A stretch of DNA of 64,000 nucleotides from positions 62,682,001-62,746,000 of the forward strand of contig JBITNC010000001.1 of assembly GCA_050084985.1 (NCBI GenBank), read 5' to 3'. The position numbers and the translations under genes are program-made. Each line of letters starts with the position of its first letter. Position 1 is the first letter of the stretch. The notes beneath the pieces were generated by a model that had not been told where the DNA came from, made no database searches, and saw only the letters and a program-made list of their open reading frames with translations. The DNA is from Nageia nagi (Eukaryota; Pinophyta). Positions 1-10,631 of this stretch are shown here, in pieces.

Positions 1-454
1 CCAATACAAGCATAAAAAATTTATCTTATGTATTTGTTCTTGATAATAATGATAACTTAAAAATTACACAACCTTATATAGATAAATATCTATATTATCT
101 TGTTTAACACAAATTTTCCATCCCTCAAACTTACCTAGATAATTATATAAGGTTAGAGCTCTTTGTATATCGATAGGTAATCAAAAACATTTTTATGATC
201 CTTGGAAATTGAATTATGTAAGTCTAGAGATAAGTTTATCCCCCAAATATCTAGGCTTATCAAACTATAATATTTTTCATATTTCTCTTATTTCCAATGA
301 CACATGAACATTCTTGATCCTTTTGGTTGCCAATTGTTAAATTCATTTATTTTTATTAGTTCATTGTAAAACTTTTAATATTTAAATCGCATATTTATTA
401 TATACACATTAAAAAATAAAGTAATTTTAATTGTAAAAGGAACAAAAATGTATG
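1..454. other. AT-rich stretch without a recognised gene
   Basis: No reading frame with recognisable similarity was found. Because the neighbouring 455-699 stretch encodes the end of a Tat-type integrase on the minus strand, this segment is probably the non-coding region between pol and the 3' LTR of that element. This is inferred from position only. Confidence 0.3.
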
Positions 455-699
455 ATATTTATTGGTTCATGCTCTTCATTACCTTCCATGTAAGCTAAAT
501 GATATGCTCCTGAACCAAATTTTTGTTTGATTATATAAGGTTCTAACTAATTAAGGAAACATTTATCATGAAGTTTCCTTTCCATTCATGAAGTTTGTTG
601 GTTTTATTTAAGTACTATATATCCTATGTTGAATTCCTAAACTTTAGTCATTTTATGAAAAGCTCTTTTAATATAACATTAATAAGTATGCATATGTTC
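455..699 (-). pseudogene. Ty3/gypsy (Tat-type) integrase C-terminal fragment
   Basis: Read on the minus strand, this encodes the tail of a plant gypsy polyprotein: a motif like FGSGAYHLAYMEG followed by EPINI, matching the usual end of Tat-lineage integrases (GPYIV...GAY.L...EG...PIN). An upstream part (YIVLK) is also visible, with several stops. It is the downstream half of a pol gene whose upstream half lies at 14566-15830; element A was inserted between them and duplicated tgttc. The fragment is dead. Confidence 0.6.
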
Positions 700-1532
700 T
701 GTAACAACCCACCCAATTTGCACCTATTAAGAATCAAATATTTTCAAGAAATTGAATACGAATAAGTATATTTTTACTAATATATGATTAATTATAAATA
801 GATATATGCATTATTTGTGTCAATTTGATGTTCGCTTCAATATTTTATGTCACAAGTTACAGGTTGACCCGAGATGGGGAGTTAGGTTAGAGACCCAAGG
901 AACCAAGGATGAGTTGGTTTTGAGAATGGATTTGTAAGAGTGAGGAAATGATTTGCATTGATTCATTAATAGCCATAAATACCTTTATATATCATATAGA
1001 TGCATATCACAATTACTATATATTATATTCATTTCTATGCTCATGAGTGTGTATGTGCACTAATGAATTTACCTTACTAGATGAGTGGTCATTGTAGATA
1101 AATATGAATGTTAAAAATATGATATACATTTTGGAATTTGATTAAATATTTTTTGAATGATGTAAGGAATATTCTAATTATTTGAATTTAAAATTTTCAC
1201 CAAGAAATTTTAGTAAATTTGGGTGAAAATAAAATTTAGGGTAAAAAGGATTATTTGTCATTTTTTAATGGTTGCAAGGTTATTTTGGAATTTTGTGAAA
1301 ATAATGGAGATGTTATCACCACATAATTTATTTCCTTGTGTTAGGTGTATAAAATAATTGGAAATAGTTTGTAGCCTAATATAAAGGGCCTAAATTATTT
1401 TGTATGATATAATACTTGTAAACAAAATTATTTGAGACCTATGAAAAAATAAAAAGCCAACACCTTCTAAACAAAAAAATGTGGGTTGGATGACAAGACA
1501 CTTTTTTTGGATATATTACAGCAACCTATAGC

Positions 1533-1540
1533 TATAAATA
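1533..1540 (+). promoter_or_regulatory. Candidate TATA box in element A LTR (first)
   Basis: TATAAATA, conserved in the 3' LTR at 11419-11426. It is followed in both copies by a CT-rich stretch and a conserved ATGGAGGAGGAAGC segment. If it is the promoter, U3 is only about 0.85 kb and the transcribed leader within the LTR is over 4 kb. Confidence 0.4.
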
Positions 1541-1999
1541 TTTGAGGAATCCTTAGGAAAATATCATTATTCTATCTCTCTCTTTTCAAAATCTTGGTCT
1601 AGAGTCCCATGGAGGAGGAAGCATCTTCTCAAAGTGTAGGTGCCCTTCTTTCATTTTAGTTTCTAATACTAAAATTATTTTATCAATATATTAAGGTTTA
1701 GTTGATAAATTTTAAATATATTTGAGGGATGGATAGTCTATTAAAAATGTTTGAATTAATAAGTGAGATTTTTACTACTAAATAGCTTTACATGAGTAGT
1801 ACCTTTGGAAAATAATGTTGTTTATTTTTATAATATTCCATGTGAATGTTAGGTACAAACCATATATTTTAAATTAATTATAGTAGATGAGGTACATCTC
1901 TTGTATTTTAAATTTTATTTGTTTTGAATCATGGGTAACTTATTATTTGACAAGACAATGTATGTAATTAACTATTCATTATCCTCCCCTGTGTTATGT

Positions 2000-2560
2000 C
2001 TCCCTTCTTAGGATTCTTTAACATATCCACTCTATGCATACCCTATGATCATTATGCTCCATGAAATTACCTTTCAATGATGTATTTTGATCAATAATTC
2101 ATAGTCCCTTTGGCATGTCTATTTTATGCATATCCTATAACCTTTGCACTCCATTAGATTGACGTTTGATGGGGCATTTGGATAACAATTTTTAGGCCCT
2201 TTCATTTCATCAAATTTATACATTATATATGAACATTACATTCCTTTAAATTGCATTTCATAAATATATTCTATCAAATGAATCATAGACCCTTATAACA
2301 TACCCATTTTGCATGTATATTATGGTCATTACCATCCATGAGATTACATTTATATGAGGTATAAGTTGAACAATTTTGCAGCTCCTTTAGTGCATCAATT
2401 TTGCACATATACTATGTTCATTGAGAGCCATGATAATACACTTTGATGAGGTTTAAGTTAGATAATTCATAGACCTTTTCAGCATATCCTAGTTGTACAT
2501 ATCATGTGATATTTGCATTTCATGTAAGTGCATTTTTATAATAGACTTTCCAAAATATTC
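2000..2560 (+). repeat. 92-bp degenerate tandem array inside the 5' LTR
   Basis: A phrase of the form TTnTGCATAT..CTATG recurs near 2032, 2124, 2216, 2309, 2401 and 2493, that is every 92 bp. Each unit continues with a segment like CATGAGATTACATTT.GATGAGG and then .CATAG.CCCTTT..CATATC. Further units to about 3010 are shorter and more diverged. The same array is present in the 3' LTR, so it predates this insertion. Confidence 0.7.
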
Positions 2561-3461
2561 ATCTTGTATATATTATGAGGATATTGCATCTATCTAACTA
2601 AATTTTAAAAAGGGGCTTGTCAAACAACTTCTAGACCCCTCTGTCATATCTATTTCATATTACATTTTATCAAAAATAACTTATAGTTTTATTTTACCTA
2701 TACATTTTAGGCATGACCAGAGAGGAGGAGGTACATTTAGATGAGACATTTGGTCAATAAATTCAATTAAGTTAAGCCTTGCATTTTAATTCACTCTAGG
2801 TCCTTTGTTGTGTCTATCTGTATGCTTATCTTGCATTCTTTAAACCATATCAATATGAGGCTTTTTGTTAGGAAATTCATCATCCTCTCAAAGAATTCCA
2901 TTTAGGGGATATGCTACAACCAATGGGATTATATTTGACAAGTCAATTTATCAATAAATACTCTAGCTCTCCATCATATCCTTTCTAAGCATAACCTACT
3001 AGCATGAGACACCATTACAATAAGGCATTTCGTCAAACATTTTCTATATCCCTTCATTGGTTACATTACTCCTCTCATGCAAGGTTGTAAAGTAAGGATG
3101 TATTTTGGTTTATAATATCAAGATCTTTTCAAATTAAATACTAAGTGATTATTTCAAATTTCTTGAGAACATTTACCCTCATGTTATATTAATTTCATTT
3201 TATTATAAGAAGGGGGTAAAGTAAAGAAGTATTCAATAAGGGGTTCAATTACTTTGAGTTTAAATTCAAAGATAATAATTGGGAAATCATGATTGAATTT
3301 GATATGATAATACAATAAGTTCATTAACAAAAATAGGATGATTGGTTGATATTTAATTTATGAGTGCTTATGAAATGTTATAAAAATTTATAAGTTATGA
3401 TGTTACCCTAAGACCAAGGAAGGGAGATCATTCTATGGAGAATGCAAAACCTCCTAAGGTA

Positions 3462-3470
3462 TATAAATAG
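3462..3470 (+). promoter_or_regulatory. Candidate TATA box in element A LTR (second)
   Basis: TATAAATAG, conserved in the 3' LTR at 12907-12915. It is the best TATA consensus in the LTR and would give a U3 of about 2.8 kb and an R-U5 of about 2.3 kb. The sequence alone does not tell which TATA box is used. Confidence 0.4.
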
Positions 3471-4151
3471 GGAATTTGAAATGATAAAAGTGATTATAAT
3501 GCATTTAGAGTATGATGTGTTTTAGTCAAAGGATGTCTTGATCCATAATACTCATTTCTATTACTCAAAATTAATGAACCTTAGATCCTTGGAAGATGAA
3601 GATGGCAAGGAGCTATATCCAAAGGATGAATACTTAATGAAGTTATTCAATGATATACCTCTACAATGATATGATGTAAATTCCCTAAGTTATTTGTAAG
3701 GGAATACATATTTAATTAAGCATATCATATTACATGACATATAAATTATAGTTATCCTAGTTCTTGATAGATTGTTATAATCCTGAAATAAATTAGGGTT
3801 TCAAATGAAGCTATCACTCATTCATATATTTGTGTATGCATGAAGATAGCCTAATGTCTATATGTAATTTATTAATGATAATTCAAAATATTTATTTGAT
3901 GTGTCTCATCCTATGATATGCTCTTAATTAGGAGTTAATTAAATAATAAAGTGAGAATCCAAAACATACCCACATGAAGATAATTATTTGGTAACACAAA
4001 TTAGCACTACATTCCCTAAGTGTGGATTAGTATCACATTGAGGTTATGGAATGACATCATTGATCCCTAGACACTTGTAAGTGGATCAAAGAGGATAACC
4101 TAGTGTCCTTAGGTAACCTTGTATTAATTCAAAAAGTATGATTCAACCTAT

Positions 4152-4173
4152 GATATATATATATATATGTATG

Positions 4174-4208
<35 letters not shown>
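4152..4208 (+). repeat. AT/TG microsatellite in the 5' LTR
   Basis: A run of AT dinucleotides passes into about 14 TG dinucleotides. The 3' LTR lacks this block together with about 700 bp downstream, so the microsatellite sits at the edge of a deletion between the two LTR copies. Confidence 0.85.
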
Positions 4209-4211
<3 letters not shown>

Positions 4212-5799
4212 ACAACAATCATAATAATTGGGAACTTAATCTTCATAAAACTTTTTACTTGATAACATAGAGTAAGTGTTATGCACAACCAAGTTGAAAA
4301 GAGAAAACTTATTACATGATTAGGTTTAGCATTGAATCTAACATATTATTAAGAATAATTGATACAAGGCATTGAATAGTAATAAATAAAGGTTCATAAT
4401 GAAAATGAAAATTAACAATGATGTTGAAAGAGATCTTTATGTACAGCCTTGTAAAATGAATATTTATCTTAAGTAATAATACTTGGCTCAAGCTTAAATC
4501 AAGCATTAAGGTTTAGAGATGATCCATAAGGGTAACCTAAATTAGGTGATAAACCCTAGAGGATAAATAAAATGATAATTATACCTTAATCTTATCATAA
4601 ATTTGATTAAAGTCTACAAGGTCAAAACTTATGGGTAGTATCAACTATGAAGATAAATACATAAAAGGTACATTAGTCAAACTCTTGTTATGTAAACTCA
4701 CTAAAACATAAACTATAAGAATATTCCATGAGTATGTTATACTCTATGTCACACTTTCTTATTAGAAGTAGCCATATTTAGTGATGACTCATGACTTGTT
4801 ATTACTCTTTAGCATGTGAAGTTATTTTAAAGTAGTATCCCATGTGCTACATCATGCATATGGGACAATTATACTACTGTTAAATATTCTTTAATGACTT
4901 CATGAACAAACTTGTTTTGAAACTTCTTATGTACATTTAATGAAATTATTATTGATTGTTTATTAGACATGATTATTATTATGACAAGTGATTTTTTGCA
5001 AGAAATAGGATTAGATCAACATCCTACTACTTGGTACAAATATAAAAACTTAGAGAAACTAATAATTGATCGAGATCAATTATTTGTAAGGACATTAGAG
5101 TAGGGTTTATTTTTCCTTATAATCTTCATTAAAAATATATTAGACTATACAAACCACTAGAGGGTATTTTTTGATACCCATGGCTCCCCAAGACATGGGC
5201 ATGGGGATGCCAGAATCCATGGTGAGCCTAGTCTTTAGATATAGGGAGGCTAGTGTCTCATATCCTTGAAAGTTCATCATATAGGGATAATAGTGGATAA
5301 AATTATGGTTACTAAGTGAGGGTAACTAGTAGTGATACTACCTAAAATTAGCAAATAGGAGTATAATAATTATTCCATAGGTGATGATGCTTACCTATTC
5401 ACATGGGAGATTGCCTAGGATAATCTATCTACACCTATGAATCAGGAGTTACATTGAAAAAGATGTATAACCTAGTGGATGAGTATTCTCTAAGGTGATA
5501 TGGGCCCCAAGTAGGAAGACACTACATCATGAATAGATTGTCTATTGTACAATTCATGAGAAAAAATGGTGGAGTCACTTATGTGGTGTATTCTAATGGG
5601 ATGAGCATTGAGAAGTGAATACCAAAAGGATTCTAGTTAGGGTTGTTAATCTAGATTTGACCAATCTTATCATGTGAGTGATGACTAGCTAGTAACATTG
5701 ATTTTTCATATGGATTGCCTTATCCATTCTTAGACCATTTGAATTGAAGTAAAATTTTGTTTAAAATTGGGAAAAAGAGTAGATGGGGTAGCTTTACAT

Positions 5800-5811
5800 T
5801 GGTATTAGACT
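5800..5811 (+). promoter_or_regulatory. Primer binding site of element A (initiator Met tRNA)
   Basis: TGGTATTAGACT lies one base after the CA end of the 5' LTR. It is a mutated copy of TGGTATCAGAGC, the plant retrotransposon primer site complementary to the 3' end of initiator methionine tRNA. Confidence 0.75.
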
Positions 5812-5874
5812 ATTAGTTCAAATTCTTGAGCCTATGGTCCATAATCTTTTGTTATAAGAGTTTAGGAAGTCAAA

Positions 5875-7249
5875 ATGAGTATACTGATCATAATGATAAC
5901 ACCATTTTGTGGACTCAAATTATGGAAATTCTAATATACATTAGAAGAGCATTAGAAAACTTGCATGAGGTTCCAAGAATGGCCTCCCCGTGAATGCTAA
6001 ACAAGGGAAAATGGAAAGAATGTTAGAGGTTGAAATACAAGGAATAGAATAATGAGGATTGCTAATAGAAGGGTTCTTAATAATAATGAAAATGAAAGTT
6101 TCACAAGTAGTTCCACCTATAATAGTAAAGGTGAAGAAGCCATGAAAAGGTTACAAGAGTAGATGGTAAAACAATAAAGATTATGAAGAATCTACTAAAT
6201 CAGACAAGCTTAACTTCCAAGAGAAGAATATGTTCCAAAATAAGAAAGGCCTAAAGGGGAAAATGACCTAATTTAGGAAAGAATTAAATAAGAACTTGCT
6301 TCAAATCTTAAGAAAGCCCAAACCTTAAAGTTTAACAGTAAGCAAGAGGGAGAGAAGCAGATATATGTAGAATAAGTAGAGATATACTTCTTGATGAAGA
6401 ACTTATTTTAGAAACAAAAACTATATGGGTACCTACAACTTTCTAGATATTGCACTATAATGGTGGAATGCTTTAAAAGATTGAGCATGTGATATAATAT
6501 CTAAAGTGGCCATAGTTTGTCCTAGCATTCCATAAAAGATTCATTTTGCAAATCTACTATAGTAAAAAGTATGAAGAATACTATAACCTACAACAAGAAT
6601 ATATGAGTGTCCAAAGCTATCATAAAAAATTATTAGGTTGTTCAAATATGTTTTTGAATATAATAACATATGAAGGTTCATAGGTTTCTTGTTAGGTTAG
6701 AATCTAAAATCAAGATTTGGTGAATGTATTAATAGACAAAATGCTTGAAAAAGCATTATGACCTCATAAAAAGAGAAGAGGGCCATCTAGGTATCAAGAA
6801 GACCTTCGTAAACTATAGTCTTTCAGATGAAAAAGATAAGGAAATCTACAAAAAGAGTAAAAGTGCAAAGCATCAAGCACAATAGTAAAGAAATAAGAAA
6901 ATCAAGAAAATTAACCATAGTTATAAGGATGGTAACCCAACCAAATTTAATAAAAGGCCATTTAGAAACAAGAATAATAATAAGAAGAATTTTCAAATGA
7001 AAAATTAGCAATTTCATAAATAAAATTATAACCCTAGGAGACAAGGTTTCAGGAACCATAGCCAAGGATTTTTGGAAAAAAGGGTAATCAGTATATCTAA
7101 GGACAAGTTTTCATAATAGAAAAAGGGCCTTAAATATGGATGTTGGAACTACTATGGAAAACACTATGCAAATTAGTTTCCTTTGAAGTTAGATTAGTCC
7201 AAAGAACATCATATTTTTGCAACTACCAGATCAACATAGACTAGAGGAT
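5875..7249 (+). pseudogene. gag pseudogene of element A
   Basis: Nucleocapsid/capsid region between primer site and protease. No long frame survives and stops occur throughout. The clearest signature is a zinc-knuckle remnant at about 7138-7175, CWN(Y)YGKHYAN, a CCHC knuckle in which the second cysteine has become tyrosine. The A/G-rich, Lys/Gln-rich stretch just upstream (6780-7070) is typical of the basic region before the knuckle. The ATG at 5875 is the first plausible start but is not certain. Confidence 0.55.
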
Positions 7250-7610
7250 AAGCCACACCTCTTCAAATTCTTGGTAAATATTTTGACAAATATTTTAGGG
7301 TTTTGATAGATTATGGTGCTATAGATAATTTTATTTCAAATTACTTAATTAAATACCTTTTAAAGGAACCTAATGTTTTGATAAATCGATGGAAAGTGGA
7401 GTTTGGATTTGGTAAAAAATATCTTATTAGAAAGTATTTTAGGGATGTTGAAATATAATTACCTAAGAAATCTATTGTTTGGGATTTGTATGTGGTACAC
7501 TTAGCTTCTTATAATATCATTTTAGGCATGGATTGGTTATTAACACATAAATCTCTAATTAAATTTCATGAAATATGGGTAGAATACACTGATGTATCCC
7601 AAAATTGATA
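7250..7610 (+). pseudogene. Aspartic protease domain remnant of element A
   Basis: A frame reading LIDYGAIDNFISNYL at about 7300-7350 corresponds to the retropepsin motif (V/L)IDSGATHNFIS; the catalytic Asp remains but Ser is Tyr. Downstream, about 7500-7550, a segment like YNIILGMDWLLTH matches the conserved GMDWL motif at the end of gypsy proteases. Stops in frame show it is inactive. Confidence 0.65.
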
Positions 7611-7779
7611 TAGGGTCTATAGTGATCAAGGGCCTTTTGAGCCTTACTTGATCACAACCATGCAAGTTAAAAAAAGGATAAAAAAAGAGAGATTATTTAT
7701 GCAATCAAAGTTACGGAGGTGTAAAAAGAGGATAAGGAGGTATAAATCCTAAACAAGTTCCCTTTGTTGAAAGAATACA

Positions 7780-8560
7780 AAGATGTATTCCCTAAAGATC
7801 TACTAGGATTACCATCAAAATAAGAATTTGAGTTCTTGATAGATTTAGTGCCTGGAGAAGAGCCTATTTCTAGAACTCCATATAGGATTAATACTATTGA
7901 TATGAAAGAGTTGAAGGTAAAATTGCAAGATATCTTAGAAAAAGGGTTGATAAAACCTAGTGTATCACTATGGGGTGCTCTAGTGTTGTTTAGAAAGAAG
8001 AAATATGGTACTCTAAGATTATATATTGACTATAGGAAGCTAAATAAAGTCAACATAAAGAATAGGTATCCATTGCCTAGGATTGAAGATTTGTTTGATC
8101 AACATAATGATGCTACTATCTTCTAAAAAATAAATTTAAGGCCAAGATACTACCAATTAAGAATTAAGGGGTCAAATACGCATAAGTTAACTTTCAAAAC
8201 TAGGTATGGACACTATGAGTTTGTGGTATTACCTTTTGGATTAACTAATGCCCCTAAAGTCTTCATGAATTTGATGAATAGTGTATATCAAGAATTCCTT
8301 AACAAGTTTATGTTGGTATTTATTGATGGCATTATCATATATTCAAGGAATGAGGAGGATCATAACCATCATTTGAGAGTAGGTATAGAAGTGTTAAAAA
8401 GAAACTAATTATATGGGAAGTTATAAAAAAAGTGAATTTTATATTTCATAAATATAATATTTAGGTTATATCATATTTGAAATAGATTCTCAATTAATCT
8501 AAAGAAAGTGGAAGCTATAATAAGTTGGCCTGCACCAACAAATGTGATTGAGGTAATAAT
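7780..8560 (+). pseudogene. Reverse transcriptase remnant of element A
   Basis: Two open segments (7836-8126 and 8223-8408) lie in one frame family. They carry the gypsy RT landmarks: [47 protein letters not shown], then FVVLPFGLTNAPKVFMNLMN. The catalytic box, normally F(I/V)DDILIYS, reads FIDGIIIYS, so one catalytic aspartate is lost. A TAA interrupts the domain after ATIF. The enzyme would copy the element's RNA into DNA. Confidence 0.8.
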
Positions 8561-8689
8561 CTTTATGGATTAGCTAGATATTATCAAAGATTTGTTAAGG
8601 ATTTTTCAAAAATAGCCAATCTTATCACTAGCTTTTAGAAAAAGAATAAGGTGTTAAAATGGATATAAAAATATGAGAACTTTTGTGAC

Positions 8690-9110
8690 CTTGAAATAAA
8701 TTCTTAACACATCACCTATTATCACTATCCCTGGTCCACATGGTAATTTTTTAGTGTGTGCAAATGCTTCACTAGAAGGCTTTGGTGGTGTGTTGTCTCA
8801 AAATGAAAAATTTAGTAGCATTTGAATCAAGAAAATTGAGAACTTAAGAGCTAAAGTATACAACTCATGATCTTGAGTTGGAAGCCATAGTTCATGAACT
8901 TAAGATGTGGAGACTCTACCTTTTATGAAAACCCTTAAAACCTAAAACATATCATCAAAGTTTGAAGTATTTATTCAATCAGCCAAATCTAAATACCAAG
9001 TAATGGTGATGGATGGAATTCTTAGCTAAATATGACTTTGGTATTGAATACATTAAAGTAAAGGAGAATAAGGTAGCATATGCCCTAAGTCATAGATGAT
9101 ATGTCAACAC
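8690..9110 (+). pseudogene. RNase H remnant of element A
   Basis: Fragments read like ANASLEGFGGVLSQNEK, then TTHDLELEAIVHELKMWRLYL, then FLAKYDFGIEYIKVKENKVAYALS. This is the usual order in gypsy RNase H (DAS.xGxGxVLxQ, HDLELAAVVxALKxWRHYL, NxVADALSR). Stops and small frameshifts separate them. It removes template RNA during reverse transcription in intact relatives. Confidence 0.65.
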
Positions 9111-9169
9111 TATGATAAGAAGTCAATTTTGGTTTCTTTGATCAAGTGAAGGTTTTGCAACAAGAAGAC

Positions 9170-10080
9170 CAATGTTGTAAATCTATTCGAGAGTTGATAG
9201 GGAAGGGTACCCCACAATCCTAAGAATTTGTTGAAAAAGATGGAGTCCTTACTTTTAAGGATAGATTGGACTTCTAGAAAAAGGCATTTTGAGAAGTTTG
9301 ATCATCCAAGAAGCCCATCATCCCCCTTATGTAGTACATTCAAGAGGTACAAAGATGAGAGAGGACCTAAAATAAAATTTTTTTTGGGATGGCATGAAAA
9401 GAGATATAGAAAACTTTGTGGCAAGATATCTTAAATGTTTGAAGGTAAAGGCAAATCATCAACATCTAGGTGGATATCTATATCCACATGATGTCCCTAC
9501 ATAAAAATGGTAAGTAATTTTGATGGTTTTTATTATTAGTCTACCAAAAACTAGATTCCATCATGACTTAATTTTGGTAGTGGTTGATATATTGACCAAG
9601 GTAGCAAATTTTATACCTAGAAATACCATTGATAATGCTCCTACTATGGTAAATAATTTTTCCCATAAAATTTTTAGATTGCATGGATTTCCTAAGGTGA
9701 TCATGTCAGATAGGGATTCAAAGTTCACCTTCATCTTTTGGAAATCATTACATAAGGTACTAGGAACCAAATTGAACATGAGTTCAGTGTATCACCAAGA
9801 GACAAATGGATAGACTAAAAGAGTGAATAGGGTTCTTGAGGATATGCTTAGAATGTACTACATGAAATAAAAGATTAAATAGGAGGACTACCTATACTTA
9901 TTTGAATTTACCTATAATAATGGATACCATTCATCCTTGGGAATGGCCCACTTTGAGGCTCTTTATGGAAGGAGATACAAAACTCCTTTATCTTGGAACA
10001 ATTAGAGGATCAGGTAATGATCCAACCTAAAATGCTAAAACAAATGGAGTAGCAACTTAATTCCATTGGAATAAAGATTA
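9170..10080 (+). pseudogene. Integrase remnant of element A
   Basis: An HHCC-type zinc region is visible near 9300-9470. The core follows at 9520-9990: VVVDILTKVANFIP (first Asp), VIMSDRDSKFTFIFWKSL (second Asp), and a segment matching TDGQTERVNRTLEDMLR in which Gln is a TAG stop and the catalytic Glu is Lys. YNNGYHSSLGMAHFEALYGRR follows. The loss of the third acidic residue and the stop make it inactive. Confidence 0.75.
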
Positions 10081-10389
10081 AGGATGTTGCTAATTGATAA
10101 AAGAGTTATGTTGATATTAAGAGAACTCCTCAAGAATTTTCTATGGATGAAAATATATTCCTACAAGTTCAACCCATGAAAAGTACCATAAAGTCTACCA
10201 AATTGGATCCCTAGTTTGTTGGTCCTTTTGAAATAGTTGAGAAGAAGAGTCCAATTTCTATAAACTTCCCTTTACCACCAAGTTTTTTTAAAAAAAGTAT
10301 GATGTATTTCATGTCTCATTATTGAGTATATATGTTGTTGACCCTCTTGATGTTTTGGAGTTTTCTAAGTTGTAGATCTTAGACCCGTA

Positions 10390-10556
10390 GGTTATTGAAG
10401 TGCTCCTTATTAGAATCATAGCTTTTAGAACTAGGAAATTAAGAAGTTGAGGATTAATGGATGTTTATTCTAGTGGGACAAGTATTCTAAATCATTTTCC
10501 TCTTGGGAAGATGAATCTATCATGAGAAAATAATTCCCTTATTTTTTTGAGTAATT
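10390..10556 (+). pseudogene. Chromodomain-like C-terminal tail of element A
   Basis: After the integrase a frame reads WDKYSKSFSSWEDESIMRK, a stop, then FPYFF. This resembles the second half of a chromovirus chromodomain, (V)KWKGYPxxEATWExExxLRxxFPxF. Upstream, VGPFEIVEK (about 10220) matches the end of the integrase C-terminal domain. Chromodomains steer integration into chromatin with particular histone marks. The assignment rests on motif order and spacing over a short, broken stretch. Confidence 0.5.
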
Positions 10557-10616
10557 ATGTAAAACATTATTAAAACTCCATGGTTGGTGTTTAAGAACAG
10601 ATGGGACTATGTTCAT

Positions 10617-10631
10617 TTTAAGGGGGTAGTA
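10617..10631 (+). promoter_or_regulatory. Polypurine tract of element A
   Basis: TTTTAAGGGGGTAGTA directly precedes the TG that starts the 3' LTR at 10632. A purine block here is where plus-strand DNA synthesis starts in LTR retrotransposons. Confidence 0.75.

Larger units (their letters stand above)
700..5798 (+). repeat. 5' LTR of element A (about 5.1 kb)
   Basis: Begins TGTAACAACCC and ends GCTTTACA, immediately before the primer site. It aligns by eye along nearly all its length with 10632-14560. Two segments are absent from the 3' copy: roughly 2970-3420 and 4160-4880. It contains two TATA-like boxes shared with the 3' LTR, a 92-bp degenerate tandem array (about 2000-2560) and, in this copy only, an AT/TG microsatellite (4152-4208). 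No protein-coding gene was recognised inside it. Confidence 0.85.

Noticed and set aside
7836-8126. Functional reverse transcriptase gene
   Set aside because: The frame stops before the palm, and the catalytic FVDD box reads FIDG.
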